Shown here piece by piece: positions 8,758-21,700 of a stretch of DNA of 64,000 nt (positions within the stretch are counted from its first letter, which is position 1; each line of letters starts with the position of its first letter). The DNA comes from Methylocapsa acidiphila B2 (GTDB lineage: Bacteria > Pseudomonadota > Alphaproteobacteria > Rhizobiales > Beijerinckiaceae): contig NZ_KE386496.1 in assembly GCF_000427445.1 (NCBI RefSeq), positions 3,636,004-3,700,003 on the forward strand, given 5' to 3'. Made by a program: the position numbers and the translations under genes. The notes beneath the pieces are model-generated. The model had not been told where the DNA came from. It did not search any database and was given only the letters and a program-made list of their open reading frames with translations.

Positions 8758-8830
8758 GGCGGCGGGCCTGGCTTGATGCTCCTTTCGTTCCGGGCGCCGC
8801 TTGCCGTCCCGCCTATTGGGAGTCTCGATC

Positions 8831-9127
8831 ATGCCGTTCAAATCTCTGATCCCGAGTCCTGGCCTCGAGGAGAAGGATGTCCAAATCGATTTCACCGACG
8901 ACGTTCTGACTGGCAAGGGCGAGAAGAAATCGGAAAAAGAGGAGAAGGACGAGAACCGCCGGGTCTCGGAGCGCAGCTATGGCGCGTCCCTGCGCGCGAT
9001 TCAACTGCTGTCGGGAATCGACCCGAATTCGATCGAGGCCAATTTCGCGAAAGTCGTTCTCACGGTCAAGGCGCCCAAGCCGGCGCCTAAAGTGACTAAG
9101 AAGATCGAGATCAAAAAAGCAGGATAA
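8831..9127 (+). pseudogene. internally deleted small heat-shock protein (Hsp20/alpha-crystallin)
   Basis: The 98-residue frame starts at ATG 8831 with GGGAG upstream. It joins a typical Hsp20 N-terminus (MPFKSLIP) directly to the middle of the alpha-crystallin domain (SPGLEEKDVQIDFTDDVLT). Full-length relatives have roughly 50-70 residues in between, including the DxxE-x-VvxaeLPG part of the first strands. The later landmarks remain (GEKKSEKEEKDE, VSERSYG, GIDPNSIEANF, KKIEIKKAG). The highly conserved GVL of the A-x-x-x-n-GVL motif reads VVL. The frame is open and still sits behind a FixK box, so it may be translated. I doubt it assembles as a normal chaperone. Confidence 0.7.
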
Positions 9128-9197
9128 GAACAGACAGGAACGCGCGCGCCGGTCCTCGGCCGGCGCATGCGTTGACCGAAGTCATTCGGAGAGTCCG

Positions 9198-9665
9198 ATG
9201 TCCAAAGTGAAAATGCATGCTGGCGACTGGATCATCGTTTCGGACGCGCGCAAGGCGCTGCTGCTCGAGAATGAGGGAGACGAGATGTTTCCCAATCTGA
9301 AGACGCGGGAGGTCCGCGAGCATGAGGAGGAGCCCAATCGCGTGTTGAATGCCGATAAGCCGGGCAGGGTGCAGCAATCGGCGGCGAGCTTCCGCAGCGC
9401 GGTCGAGCCGTCGGATCGACACGAGGAGGCGGACAAGAATTTCATCAACGCCTTGGCGCAACGCCTACATGAGCTCGTGTCGAGCGGCCAAACCAAAGGC
9501 CTGTTCATCGTGGCGCCGGCGCATGCTCTTGGCCTTATTCGGAAAAGTAGCTCGCCTGCAGTGAGGTCTGCGGTTCGCGCTGAACTGGACCGGGATTTGA
9601 TCCATCTGCCGGTCTATGAGATCGAAAAGCATCTGTTGAAATGGGGCGCGGAGCAGGCCTCCTGA
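9198..9665 (+). CDS. Host_attach family protein
   Basis: The 155-residue protein resembles the family named 'protein required for attachment to host cells' (Host_attach). It begins with a short beta strand (DWIIVSDARKALLLEN). A variable region around 35-70 is followed by a helix with HEEADKNFINALAQRL. Next come the strand GLFIVAPAHALGLIRK, the helix AVRSAVRAELDRDL, and a conserved end (YEIEKHLLKW). The fold resembles archaeal release factor eRF1/baeRF-like domains. An imperfect FixK-like site (TTGACCGAAGTCAT, 9172-9185) lies just upstream. Despite the family name, nothing here implies a host; a stress role in the FixK block is inferred. Confidence 0.8.
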   Translation: MSKVKMHAGDWIIVSDARKALLLENEGDEMFPNLKTREVREHEEEPNRVLNADKPGRVQQSAASFRSAVEPSDRHEEADKNFINALAQRLHELVSSGQTKGLFIVAPAHALGLIRKSSSPAVRSAVRAELDRDLIHLPVYEIEKHLLKWGAEQAS

Positions 9666-9725
9666 GGGCATGGAGCGCTGCATCGCGCGAAACCTGACGC
9701 CTGGAAGGCACCTGACGCGCCCTCT

Positions 9726-10379
9726 TCAGAGGCGCTCGGGGGGCTCGGGTTCGAGGGCGGCGAAGCCTGCCTTGATCGCGAAACGCACCAGTTCGGAAAC
9801 GCTATCGGCTTTCATCTTGGCCATCAGCTTGGCCCTGTAGACTTCGACCGTGCGCGCGCTCAGACCATGCTCGCGCGCGATCTCCTTATTAGTCTTGCCA
9901 TACATGAGCCCGCTCAAGACTTCGGTTTCGCGGTGACTCAATGTCGCGAGTCGCGCGCTCATTTCCTCGGTCATGGCGTCCGCCGCGTGGGTCTGGCCGT
10001 CTTTTTCGATTGCGGCGCGCACGGCCGCGATGAGCACATCGCCGTCGAAGGGCTTTTCGATGAAATCGGTCGCGCCGAGCTTCATCGCCTTGACGGCGAG
10101 GGGCACGTCCCCGTGCCCGGTGATGACGATCACGGGGATGGCGTGCTTCCCCGCGCCCAAGCGGCGGGCGACCTCGAGCCCGTCCAATCCCTGCATGCGG
10201 ACGTCGGTGATGACGCATCCCCCGCCGATGGAGGGGAGCGCATGAAGAAACGCCTCCGCTGAATCGAACAGGCGCACCGCGAAACCCGCCGATCCAAGCA
10301 GGAAATCGAGCGAGTCGCGCAACGCCGGATCGTCGTCGATCACATGCACCACGTGGCATGAGCCGTTGCTAGCGCGCAT
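9726..10379 (-). CDS. fixJ: two-component response regulator FixJ
   Basis: The 217-residue protein has a receiver domain (about 8-125) with acidic pocket D15-D17, phospho-acceptor D59 in ITDVRM, and K109 in EKPF. A LuxR-type helix-turn-helix follows at about 150-210 ([28 protein letters not shown]). It lies downstream of fixL with an 11-base overlap, so the two are co-translated. Phosphorylated FixJ is expected to activate fixK at 1482. A short helical tail ends in EPEPPERL. Confidence 0.93.
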   Translation of the reverse strand: MRASNGSCHVVHVIDDDPALRDSLDFLLGSAGFAVRLFDSAEAFLHALPSIGGGCVITDVRMQGLDGLEVARRLGAGKHAIPVIVITGHGDVPLAVKAMKLGATDFIEKPFDGDVLIAAVRAAIEKDGQTHAADAMTEEMSARLATLSHRETEVLSGLMYGKTNKEIAREHGLSARTVEVYRAKLMAKMKADSVSELVRFAIKAGFAALEPEPPERL

Positions 10380-11913
10380 GGGCCTTCGCTTCCGGCGCCT
10401 TGGGGATCGTGAACCGAAATACGGTTCCTCCCGAAGGATTGGATTCCATCCAAAGGCGCCCGCCGTGCGCCTCGACGATGGTCTTGCTGATCGACAGTCC
10501 GACGCCCATGCCGGTTTCCTTGCTCGTCACGAAGGGCTCGAACAGCTTCGGCAACACGTCGGAGGAGACCCCGTGACCAGTGTCGGAGACCATGATCTCG
10601 ACAAGGTCCGTCGGAAAAGGCGTGGCTGTCACCATCAGCTCGCGGCGTGGCGCGCATTCCATTGCTTCGAGCGCGTTGCGGAAGAGATTGACGAGAACCT
10701 GCTGGATCTGCACGCCGTCAACAAGAACGAATTCGATCTCGTGATCGATATGAAGACGCAACATGACGCCTTGCTCTCGCGCGCCGACGAGAGCCAGGGC
10801 GCTCGCCTCTTCGATCAGGCGCGCGACTCTGTGGCGCGTTTTGTTTGTCTCTCTCCTTGTGACGAAGTCGCGCATGCGGCGGATGATCTCGCCTGCGCGC
10901 AAGGCTTGAGCCGCCGCTTTTTCGAGTGCGTCCTGGACGGCTTCCGCGTTTCTCTCGCGATCGGTCTGGAGGAGCCGCTGGCAGCCTTTGATGTAGTTGC
11001 TGATCGCGGCGAGAGGCTGATTCAGCTCATGCGCGAGGCTCGAGGCCATCTCGCCGAGCGCGCTCAAGCGCGAGACATGAACGAGCTTTGATTGCAGATC
11101 CTGAAGCTGGGCCTGAGTTTCCTGACGTTCGGTCAAATCGCGAATGAAGCCCGTGAAGTGGCGCCGCGCGCCCGCGCGGACCTCACCGATCGAGAGATGC
11201 ATCGGAAAGGTCGACCCGTCTTTGCGCAGGCCTGTGACTACCCTTCCGACGCCGATGATCCGCTTCTCGCCGGACTCGAGGTAGCGCCCGACATAGCCGT
11301 CGTGGCGCTCTCGGTCGGGCGCCGGCATGAGCACGCTGACATTGCGGCCGATCGCTTCATCGGCCGAATAGCCGAACAGGCGCTCGGCCGCTGCGTTGAA
11401 GGATTGCATGATGCTGTCTTCGCCGATCACGATCATGGCGTCGGGCACGGCGTTGAGCAGGAGCCGGAGATGCTCCTTGCGTCGCCGCAGTTCGTCTTCC
11501 ATCCGCTTGCGGTCGTCGATGTCGATCGTGACCCCGCTCATCCGCCTAGGGCAGGCGCCGGGATCGCGGTACGCGCGACCTTTTGAATGCAGCCATCGCA
11601 CGCGTCCGTCGGCGAGAGCGATGCGGTACTCGACGTCGAAATCGCCATGCTCCATAGCGGCGGCGAAGGCCAAGCCGACGCGTTGGCGATCATCCGGGTG
11701 GATCAGCGAATCAAAGGCCTGATAACTCATGGCGGCTTCGGGGCCGACGTCGAAAAATTGGGCGCAGATGTCCGAACAGCTGAATGCGTTGCCCTCTATA
11801 TTCCAGTCCCATGTCCCGATCCCGGCTGCTTCGATCGCGTAGCGCGCATGCTCGCTTTCGTGAAGCTGATCAGCCAATGGAGCCTCCAGCGCGGGGGGGT
11901 CGGTGAAATCCAA
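10369..11913 (-). CDS. fixL: oxygen-sensing haem-PAS histidine kinase FixL
   Basis: The 514-residue soluble kinase has a first PAS domain (about 20-135), a second haem-binding PAS (about 145-265), HisKA (about 280-350) and HATPase (about 400-505). The haem PAS keeps the proximal histidine H204 (ERHDGY) and the arginine at R224 (GVGRVV), the equivalents of B. japonicum FixL H200 and R220. H295 in LAHELNQP is the phosphorylation site; N413 and DTGHG form the ATP site. No membrane helices are visible. The longest frame starts at a TTG (11911-11913). A second TTG at 11877, with GGAGG before it, may be the true start, because a FixK box at 11920-11933 nearly touches the longer start. Confidence 0.92.
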   Translation of the reverse strand: MDFTDPPALEAPLADQLHESEHARYAIEAAGIGTWDWNIEGNAFSCSDICAQFFDVGPEAAMSYQAFDSLIHPDDRQRVGLAFAAAMEHGDFDVEYRIALADGRVRWLHSKGRAYRDPGACPRRMSGVTIDIDDRKRMEDELRRRKEHLRLLLNAVPDAMIVIGEDSIMQSFNAAAERLFGYSADEAIGRNVSVLMPAPDRERHDGYVGRYLESGEKRIIGVGRVVTGLRKDGSTFPMHLSIGEVRAGARRHFTGFIRDLTERQETQAQLQDLQSKLVHVSRLSALGEMASSLAHELNQPLAAISNYIKGCQRLLQTDRERNAEAVQDALEKAAAQALRAGEIIRRMRDFVTRRETNKTRHRVARLIEEASALALVGAREQGVMLRLHIDHEIEFVLVDGVQIQQVLVNLFRNALEAMECAPRRELMVTATPFPTDLVEIMVSDTGHGVSSDVLPKLFEPFVTSKETGMGVGLSISKTIVEAHGGRLWMESNPSGGTVFRFTIPKAPEAKAHAR

Positions 11914-11919
11914 CCGTCA

Positions 11920-11933
11920 TTGATCTTAGTCAA
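11920..11933. promoter_or_regulatory. FixK/FNR box at the fixL start
   Basis: TTGATCTTAGTCAA is a perfect TTGA-N6-TCAA site only 7 bases from the longest fixL start and 43 bases from the alternative TTG at 11877. If used for activation, transcription would start near 11885, favouring the shorter FixL. Otherwise it may act as a negative feedback operator. Confidence 0.65.
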
Positions 11934-12283
11934 CAACGGCTCGAATTCCTAGCGCCGCCTTTGCGGCTCTCTCAAGCTTAGGCGTCACAGGATGCAAGAG
12001 GACGATCGGAGCCGAGGCCTTGGGTCCCGTCGGGAAAAAACGATTCAAGCCCGAATGCTTGTGATCGTCTTCGCCCGTCGGGTGCCGTGGCTCGTCGAAG
12101 CTGGGGCGCCTCGAATTTGTGCTTGCCGAGCGCGACGAATTTTGGTCTCGAACAGAGCCTATTCGGACGGGATCAGGTCGGCCGGCCGCCTCGGCTCCCT
12201 GCAGATGCCAGATTTCTGAGGCTTGCCTATGAGGCCTCATGAAGCGTCGGCGAGCGGCACCGCCAAGCCGGACGAGGGTTCCA
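11934..12283. other. non-coding region between fixL and the transglutaminase gene
   Basis: About 350 bases lie between divergent genes. A minus-strand frame covers much of it (11926-12291), but it has no ribosome binding site and unconvincing composition, so I do not call it. GAGGG just before 12284 is the ribosome binding site of the next gene. No repeat or clear operator was seen. Confidence 0.4.
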
Positions 12284-15200
12284 ATGACCATTTCCGCCGC
12301 GATTCACCACGTCACGCATTACAAATATGATCGGCCGATCTCGCTCGGGCCGCAAACGATTCGCCTACGTCCGGCGCCGCATTGCCGAACCAAGGTCCTC
12401 GGCTATTCGCTCAAGGTGACGCCCGCAAACCATTTCGTGAATTGGCAGCAGGACCCGCACGGCAATTGGCAGGCGCGCTTCGTCTTTCCCGAGAAAGTGA
12501 CCGAGCTGAAGATCGAGGTCGATTTGACCGCCGCGCTGGCCGTGGTCAATCCGTTCGATTTCTTCATCGAGCCCTATGCCGAATCCTTTCCCTTCGCCTA
12601 CGATCCTGCGCTTAAGGCCGCGCTCGCCCCCTATCTCGAACTCGAGCCGCTCGGTCCTCGCCTTGCAGCCTATCTTGAGTCCTTGCCGAAGCAACCGGTC
12701 CATAGCGTCTCATTTCTCGTCGATCTCGTCGCCAAGCTGCAGCAGGCTATTCGTTACGTGATCCGGATGGAGCCGGGCGTCCAGCTCCCTGAGGAGACGC
12801 TGGAGCTCGGGTCTGGGTCCTGCCGCGATTCCGCCTGGCTGCTCGTCCAGATCCTGCGGCGGCTCGGCCTCGCCGCCCGATTCGTGTCGGGCTATCTGAT
12901 CCAGCTGCGCGCGGACATCGAGCCGCTTGAAGGGCCGAAGGGGACTCAGCAGGATTTCACCGATCTTCACGCCTGGGCGGAGGTCTATTTGCCCGGCGCC
13001 GGCTGGATCGGCATGGACGCGACCTCCGGCATGTTCTGCGGCGAAGGCCATCTCCCTTTGGCGGCGACGCCGCATTATCAGTCGGCCGCGCCGATTTCCG
13101 GCGTCGTCGAGCGGGCGAATGTCGATTTTCATTTTGACATGCAGGTCATGCGCGTCGCCGAGGCGCCGCGAATCACGCTGCCTTTCTCCGAAGAAGCCTG
13201 GGAGAGGCTCGACGCCCTGGGCGAAAGGGTCGACGCCGATCTCATAGCGCAGGACGTTCGCCTGACCATGGGCGGCGAGCCCACCTTCGTCTCCATCGAC
13301 GATTTTGAATCGGCGGAATGGAACACGGCGGCCGTCGGACCGACGAAGCGCGCCTTCGCCGACAAGCTCATCCGCCGCTTGCGCAAGCGTTTTGCGCCGG
13401 GCGGCATGCTCCATTACGGTCAGGGCAAATGGTATCCGGGCGAAAGCCTGCCGCGCTGGGGGTTTGCAGTCTATTGGCGCAGGGATGGCGAGCCGATCTG
13501 GAAGAATCCCGGCCTTATCGCGGATGTCGGAGAGACCAGGGCGGCGGAACAGGAAACGGCGGCGCGCGACGAAGCGCAGCGTCCGCTGGCGGAACGCCTG
13601 ACCGTGGGCATCGCCGAAGGACTCGGCATCGAGGCCGACTATGTGCACCCGGCCTATGAAGATCCCGCGGCTTGGCTCATCAAGGAAGGCAACCTGCCCG
13701 AGAACACGGACGCGCTCGATCCGAAGCTAGAGGATCCGGAGGAGCGCAACCGCATGATTCGCACCTTCGCGCGGGGGCTCGCCCATCCGTCCGGCTTCGT
13801 CCTGCCCGTTCAACGTTGGAACGCGCAGGCGAACGGCGTTCCGCGATCGCGCTGGCTCAGCGAGAAATGGAGCCTGCGGCGCGGCAAGCTGTTTCTCGTG
13901 CCGGGGGATTCGCCGGTCGGCTATCGCTTGCCTTTGTCGTCGCTGCCTTGGGTGCCGCCGGCGTCCTATCCCTATGTCGTGGCGCAAGATCCTTTCGCGG
14001 AACGCGCGCCGCTGCCGCCGGCGCATGAGATCGCGCAGCCGTTCGAGCGAGTCGCGGAGGAGCCTGGGGCCGGGCGGCAGGAGCGCATCGAGCAAGAAGC
14101 GATCGCCGGCGCCGTGCGCACCGCGATTTCGGTCGAGCCTCGCGACGGCGTCCTTTGCGTCTTCATGCCGCCGGTCGAGACATTGGAGGATTATCTCGAA
14201 CTCCTCGCCGCGGTCGAGGCGAGCGCGGAGGCCGCCGGCGCGCAAGTTCACATCGAAGGCTATCCGCCGCCGCAGGATCCGCGGATCAATGTCGTGAAGG
14301 TCACGCCCGACCCCGGCGTCATCGAGGTCAATGTCCATCCGGCGGAAAGCTGGCGGGCCGCGGTGGAGACGACGACCGGCCTTTACGAGGATGCGCGCCA
14401 CACGCGTCTCGGCGCCGACAAGTTCATGACGGACGGACGCCATACCGGGACCGGCGGCGGCAATCATGTCGTGCTCGGCGGCGCGACGCCCGCCGACTCG
14501 CCTTTCCTGAGGCGGCCGGATCTCCTGAAAAGCCTCATCCTCTATTGGCAGCGCCGGCCGTCCTTATCTTATCTTTTTTCCGGCCTCTTCATTGGCCCGA
14601 CAAGCCAGGCGCCGCGCGTCGACGAAGCGCGGCACGATCAACTCTACGAGCTCGAGATCGCGCTCGCCAATGTTCCAGGTCCCGGAGAGCCCGCGCCATA
14701 TTGGCTGATCGACCGCTTGCTGCGAAACCTTCTGGTCGACGTCACCGGCAATACGCATCGCTCCGAAATCTGCATCGACAAGCTTTTTTCGCCGGACGGC
14801 CCGACCGGACGTCTCGGCCTTCTCGAATTCCGATCGTTTGAAATGCCGCCGGACGCGCGCATGAGCCTCGCGCAGCAGCTTCTGCTGCGGGCGCTCGTCG
14901 CCTGGTTCTGGCGCGAGCCTCAACAAGGCAATCTGATCCGCTGGGGCACGGCGCTCCATGATCGCTTTTTATTGCCGCAATTCATCTGGGAGGATTTCCT
15001 CGGCGTTCTCGCGGATCTCGGCCGCGCCGGCTACCCTTTTGATCCGGTCTGGTTCGAGGCGCAGCGCGAGTTTCGTTTCCCGCTCTATGGCGTGGTCGAG
15101 CATGGCGGCGTGCGGCTGGAGCTGCGCCAAGCCCTCGAGCCTTGGCATGTGCTCGGTGAGCAAGGCGCGATCGGCGGCACGGTGCGCTTCGTGGATTCCT

Positions 15201-15625
15201 CGGTCGAGCGCCTACAGGTGAAGGCGTCGGGCTTTGTGGAAGGGCGTCACGTCATCGCCTGCAACGGCCGGCGCATGCCGATGACGCCGACCGGCGCCTC
15301 GGGCGAGGCTGTCGCCGGCGTGCGGTTCAAGGCGTGGCAGCCAGCTAACGGGCTGCATCCGACCATTCCCGCCCATGCGCCCTTGACCTTCGACCTCGTC
15401 GACACCTGGAGCGGGCGAGCGCTCGGCGGCTGCGTCTATCATGTCGCGCATCCCGGCGGACGCAATTACGATACGTTTCCGGTCAATTCCTATGAGGCGG
15501 AGGCGCGCCGCCTCGCGCGCTTCCAGGACTTCGGCCACACGCCCGGCCCTTGCGAGGCGCCGCCCGAGGAGCGCTCGGCGGAGTTCCCTTTGACCCTCGA
15601 TCTGCGCCGGCCGCGCGCGATTTGA
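12284..15625 (+). CDS. transglutaminase-like protein with DUF2126 C-terminus
   Basis: The frame is open from 12239, but the ATG at 12284 ([15 protein letters not shown]) has GAGGG at good spacing. The 1113-residue protein has the bacterial transglutaminase N-terminal beta domain (about 1-160). The transglutaminase core carries the triad C180 (GSCRDSAW), H229 (DLHAWAEVY) and D245 (GMDATSG). From about 300 onward it carries DUF2126, starting with [14 protein letters not shown], with H-T-G-T-G-G-G-N-H in the middle. No signal peptide is present. Such proteins usually sit beside alpha-E and further transglutaminase genes and are linked to peptide ligation or hydrolysis near ATP-grasp enzymes. Here it stands alone. 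The exact reaction is unknown. Confidence 0.85.
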   Translation: MTISAAIHHVTHYKYDRPISLGPQTIRLRPAPHCRTKVLGYSLKVTPANHFVNWQQDPHGNWQARFVFPEKVTELKIEVDLTAALAVVNPFDFFIEPYAESFPFAYDPALKAALAPYLELEPLGPRLAAYLESLPKQPVHSVSFLVDLVAKLQQAIRYVIRMEPGVQLPEETLELGSGSCRDSAWLLVQILRRLGLAARFVSGYLIQLRADIEPLEGPKGTQQDFTDLHAWAEVYLPGAGWIGMDATSGMFCGEGHLPLAATPHYQSAAPISGVVERANVDFHFDMQVMRVAEAPRITLPFSEEAWERLDALGERVDADLIAQDVRLTMGGEPTFVSIDDFESAEWNTAAVGPTKRAFADKLIRRLRKRFAPGGMLHYGQGKWYPGESLPRWGFAVYWRRDGEPIWKNPGLIADVGETRAAEQETAARDEAQRPLAERLTVGIAEGLGIEADYVHPAYEDPAAWLIKEGNLPENTDALDPKLEDPEERNRMIRTFARGLAHPSGFVLPVQRWNAQANGVPRSRWLSEKWSLRRGKLFLVPGDSPVGYRLPLSSLPWVPPASYPYVVAQDPFAERAPLPPAHEIAQPFERVAEEPGAGRQERIEQEAIAGAVRTAISVEPRDGVLCVFMPPVETLEDYLELLAAVEASAEAAGAQVHIEGYPPPQDPRINVVKVTPDPGVIEVNVHPAESWRAAVETTTGLYEDARHTRLGADKFMTDGRHTGTGGGNHVVLGGATPADSPFLRRPDLLKSLILYWQRRPSLSYLFSGLFIGPTSQAPRVDEARHDQLYELEIALANVPGPGEPAPYWLIDRLLRNLLVDVTGNTHRSEICIDKLFSPDGPTGRLGLLEFRSFEMPPDARMSLAQQLLLRALVAWFWREPQQGNLIRWGTALHDRFLLPQFIWEDFLGVLADLGRAGYPFDPVWFEAQREFRFPLYGVVEHGGVRLELRQALEPWHVLGEQGAIGGTVRFVDSSVERLQVKASGFVEGRHVIACNGRRMPMTPTGASGEAVAGVRFKAWQPANGLHPTIPAHAPLTFDLVDTWSGRALGGCVYHVAHPGGRNYDTFPVNSYEAEARRLARFQDFGHTPGPCEAPPEERSAEFPLTLDLRRPRAI

Positions 15626-15629
15626 CGGT

Positions 15630-17593
<1,964 letters not shown>

Positions 17594-18757
17594 ATGGCGC
17601 GGGACATTGCGGCGAAGCTGCGTTACGTTTTGGCGGCCGGGGCCTTGTCGCTTCTGGCTCTGACCGGTTGCAACGAAAACAAATATCAACCGCCACCCGT
17701 CCCTGACGTCACGGTTGTCAAGTCGCAGCAACGTAAGGTGACGCTTTATAGCGAGCTGACCGGCTCCACGGCGGCCTACAACAGGGTCGATCTCGTCGCC
17801 CGCGTGCAGGGCTTTCTGCAGACGCTTGGCTACAAGGACGGCGCGAGGGTCAAGAAGGGCGATCTCCTGTTCCAGATCGATCCTCAAGACTACAAGATCG
17901 CCTTGGCGATCGCCAAGGCCGCACAGGAGCAGCAGGAGGCGCTTCTCGTGCAGGCCGACGCCGATCTTAAGCGCAAGCAGGAGCTGGTCGCGCGACAATC
18001 TTCCTCGGTCGCCTCCCTCGACGAGGCCAAGGCGAAGCGCGATTCGACCTATGCGGCGCTGGCGCAGGCCAAGGGCCAGGTCGATCAGGCTCAGCGCAGT
18101 CTGGACTATACGACCATCGTCGCGCCCTTCGATGGGATCGTCTCGGCGCGCCTCGCCGACATCGGCGCCTTTGTCGGCGCAAACGGCCCGACCAAGCTCG
18201 CGACGATCGTCCAGGTCAATCCGATCTATGTCAATTTCAATGTCGACGAGCAGCAAGTGCTCAGGATCCGGCAAAGGCTCGCCGAGCTCGGCGTGACCAT
18301 GCGCGAGATCCAGCCGGTTCCGGTGGACGTTGGGCTGCAGACCGAGGCGGACTATCCGCATTCCGGCGTGATCGACTATATCGCGCCTGAGATCGATCGA
18401 AACACGGGCACGCTCCCGGTCCGGGCGGTTCTCGACAATAAGAACACGCCGCTCCTTCCCGGCCTGTTCGTGCGCGTGCGGCTGCCGATCGAGCGTGACG
18501 CCGAGGCCGTTCTCGCGCCCGAGATCGCGCTAGGCACGTCGCAAGCGGGCCAATATCTCCTGATCGTGAACGACAAGAATATTGTCGAGGAGTGCCGAGT
18601 CGACGTCGGCGATCGAGTCGATGGCGGTTTCAGGATCATCAAATCCGGGCTCAAGCCGGACGAGAAGGTCATCGTCGGCGGCTTGCAGCGCGCCATTCCC
18701 GGCAATCAGGTCCATCCGCTGGAGACTGAAGCCACGGCCTCGCGGGACCAGCCATGA
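17594..18757 (+). CDS. RND efflux periplasmic adaptor (AcrA/MexA family lipoprotein)
   Basis: The 387-residue precursor has a lipoprotein signal with lipobox LTGC at about 26-29 (LALTGCNENKY), so it is anchored to the inner membrane by a lipid. A lipoyl domain (DLVARVQGFLQTLGYKDGARVKKGDLLFQID), an alpha-hairpin (about 100-165), the second lipoyl half (IVAPFDGIVSARLADIGAFVG) and beta-barrel/membrane-proximal domains follow in order. It overlaps the pump gene by 4 bases (ATGA). No outer-membrane TolC-like gene is adjacent, so the channel must be encoded elsewhere. Confidence 0.92.
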   Translation: MARDIAAKLRYVLAAGALSLLALTGCNENKYQPPPVPDVTVVKSQQRKVTLYSELTGSTAAYNRVDLVARVQGFLQTLGYKDGARVKKGDLLFQIDPQDYKIALAIAKAAQEQQEALLVQADADLKRKQELVARQSSSVASLDEAKAKRDSTYAALAQAKGQVDQAQRSLDYTTIVAPFDGIVSARLADIGAFVGANGPTKLATIVQVNPIYVNFNVDEQQVLRIRQRLAELGVTMREIQPVPVDVGLQTEADYPHSGVIDYIAPEIDRNTGTLPVRAVLDNKNTPLLPGLFVRVRLPIERDAEAVLAPEIALGTSQAGQYLLIVNDKNIVEECRVDVGDRVDGGFRIIKSGLKPDEKVIVGGLQRAIPGNQVHPLETEATASRDQP

Positions 18758-21700
18758 TCGCGCGCTTCTTCATCGACCGGCCGGTTCTCGCCAATGTCAT
18801 CGCCTTCCTGATCGTGATCTTGGGGCTCGTCTCCCTTCTCGGCCTGCCAGTCGCGCAATATCCCGACGTTGTGCCGCCGACGGTGCAGGTGACGGCGCGC
18901 TATCCGGGCGCGAGCCCGTCCACGGTCGTGCGCGACGTCGCGCTTCCGATCGAGCAGAAGGTCAATGGCGTCGAGGGCATGATCTACATGTCGTCGATGA
19001 GCACGAGCGACGGACAATATACGCTCACCGTCACCTTCAAGATCGGCACGGATGCGGACAAGGCGCAAATCCTCGTCCAAAATCGCGTGTCGACGGCGAT
19101 GTCGACCCTGCCGCAGGCGGTGCAAGTTCAAGGCGTGCAGACCAACAAGCGCTCGACCTCCATTCTCGAGATCGTCGCGCTGAACTCGCCGGACGGCCGC
19201 TACGACAGTCTTTTCCTGTCGAATTACGCGACCATCAACCTGCTCGACGCAATCTCCCGCATCGACGGGGTCGGCAATGTGTCGATTTTCGGGGCGAGCC
19301 AATATGCGATGCGGATCTGGCTCGATCCGCAGAAATTGGAGGCGCGCAAGCTCTCGCCCTCCGACGTGACGAGCGCCGTGAACCTGCAAAGCCGCTCGAC
19401 GGTCGCAGGCCAGGTCGGCATCCCGCCGGCGCCGCCGGGACAGAATTTCCAATACACGATCAACGTCCCGAGCAATCTCGACAAAGTCGCCGAGTTCGAG
19501 AACATCATCGTCAAGGCGGCGCAGGAGAGCGGCGGCCCGGTCACGCGCCTGAAGGACGTCGCCCAGATTGAGCTCGGCGCGCAGCAATATAGCCAGGACT
19601 TCAAGCTCGACGGGCGCCCGTCGGCCGGCCTCGCCATCGTCCAGCTTCCCGAGGCCAATGCGCTTGACGTCGCCAAGCGCGTCGAGGGCCGCATGACCGA
19701 GCTTGCGGCGTCTTTTCCGCAGGGCGTGACCTGGGCCGTTCCGTTCGACACGACGAAATTCGTCGGCGCGGCCATCCATGAAGTCTATAAGACGCTGATC
19801 GAGGCGGCCTTTCTTGTGCTGGTCGTCATCCTCGTCTTCCTCCAGGACTGGCGCGCGACTCTCGTGCCGGCGACCACCGTTCCGGTCACCATCATCGGCG
19901 CCTTCGCCGCTATTGCGGCCTTCGGCTTCACCGTCAATCTTTCCACCTTGTTCGCGATTATTCTTGCGATCGGCATCGTGGTCGACGACGCGATCATCGT
20001 GGTCGAGGGCGCGGCCAAACATATCGAGCGCGGGCTCTCCTCGCATGACGCCGCGGTCAAGGCCATGGAAGAGCTGCTCGGGCCGATCATCGGCATCACG
20101 CTCGTGCTCATGGCGGTCTTCGTGCCGGCGGCCTTCCTGCCGGGCCTCAGCGGCCAGATGTATCGCCAGTTCGCGCTCGTCATCGCCGCCACCGCGTTGA
20201 TCAGCGCAATCAACGCCATGACCCTGAAGCCGACGCAATGCGCGCTCTGGCTACGGCATGTCACGCCCCCGGAGCAGCGCAATATCTTCTACCGCGGCTT
20301 CAACGCCGTTTATAACGTCTGCGAGCGCGGGTATGCGGCCTTGATCACGCGCATGGTCGAGCATGCCGGGCTCATGACGGCCGTCGTCGTCGGCCTCGTC
20401 GTGCTCTCCGGCTTCGGCCTCAGCCGCGTGCCGACGGCCTTTTTGCCGATCGAGGACCAGGGCTATTTTCTCGTGATCGTGCAATTGCCCGAGGGCGCCG
20501 CGCTCGAGCGCACCGTGCATGCGCTGGACGAAGTCCGGGAGCGGGTGAAGGCCCAGCCGGGCGTCAAGCAGGTTGTGGCGATATCGGGCGTCGCCGCGCT
20601 CAACGACAATGCGAGCCTCTCCAACGCCGGCGTCGCCTATGTCATCCTCGAGGATTGGGATAAGCGCGGTAAAGGCGAGGATCTGCTCGGTCTCTACAAC
20701 GCCCTGTCGGCGCGGGTCGCAACGCTCGAGGATGGGGTGGCCTTCGTCATGCCGCCGCCGCCGATCCAGGGCGTAGGCAATGTCGCCGGCGCGACGATGA
20801 AGGTCGAGATCCGCGACGGTAGCTTCGACTACGCTGAATTGCAGCGGCTCGCCAACGCCGTGGCGGACCGGGCCTCGCAACAGTCGATGTTCTCGCTGGC
20901 GCGCAATTATTTCCAGGCCGACGCGCCGCAGCTCGACGTCGCCTTTGATCGGGTCAAGACCGAGACGCTCGGCGTGCCGCTCGGCAGCGCGCTCGACGTG
21001 TTGAGCGCCTACATGGGCTCGAGCTATGTCGGCCAGTTCAACAGATTCGGCCGGGTGTTTCAGATCTATGTGCAGGCCGAGGCCTCGGCGCGCGTCAACG
21101 CCGAGTCGCTGCGGACCCTCCAGGTCAAGAACAGTTCCGGCGACATGGTTCCGCTCGGCACCGTCGCCGACATCAAGACGGTCGCCGGCCCGCCGCTGAT
21201 CAGTCTCTATAATCTTTATCCGGCCGCCACCGTTATGGCCAATACCGCGCAGGGTTATAGCTCCGGCCAGGGCATTTCGGTCATGGAGCAGATCGCCAAG
21301 AGCACATTGCCGCCCGGAGCCGGCTATGACTGGACGGCCATGTCCTTTCAGGAGAAGCAGGTCGGCGGGCAGATCTATTTTGTCTACGGGCTGAGCCTCC
21401 TCTTGGTCTATCTCGTCCTGGCGGGACAATATGAAAGCTGGATCGCGCCTGTGACGGTGATCGCCTCGGTGCCGCTCGCCCTGCTCGGCACCGCCGGCGC
21501 GCTCATCGGGTTGGGGGTCGCGAGCAATCTCTACACACAGATCGGTCTGATCCTGCTCATCGCCTTGTCGAGCAAGAACGCGATCCTGATCGTTGAAGTC
21601 GCCCGAGAGCTCAGGATCAAGGAAGGCCATGATATTCTGATTGCGGCGGTCGAGGCCGCGCGTTCCCGCTTCCGCCCAATCCTGATGACGTCCTTCGCCT

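Noticed and set aside
9172-9185. FixK box before the Host_attach gene
   Set aside because: TTGACCGAAGTCAT has one wrong base in the second half-site, so it is noted only as an imperfect match.
11926-12291. Minus-strand frame of 121 codons between fixL and the transglutaminase gene
   Set aside because: No ribosome binding site, no recognisable domain, and it overlaps the promoter and the start of the next gene.
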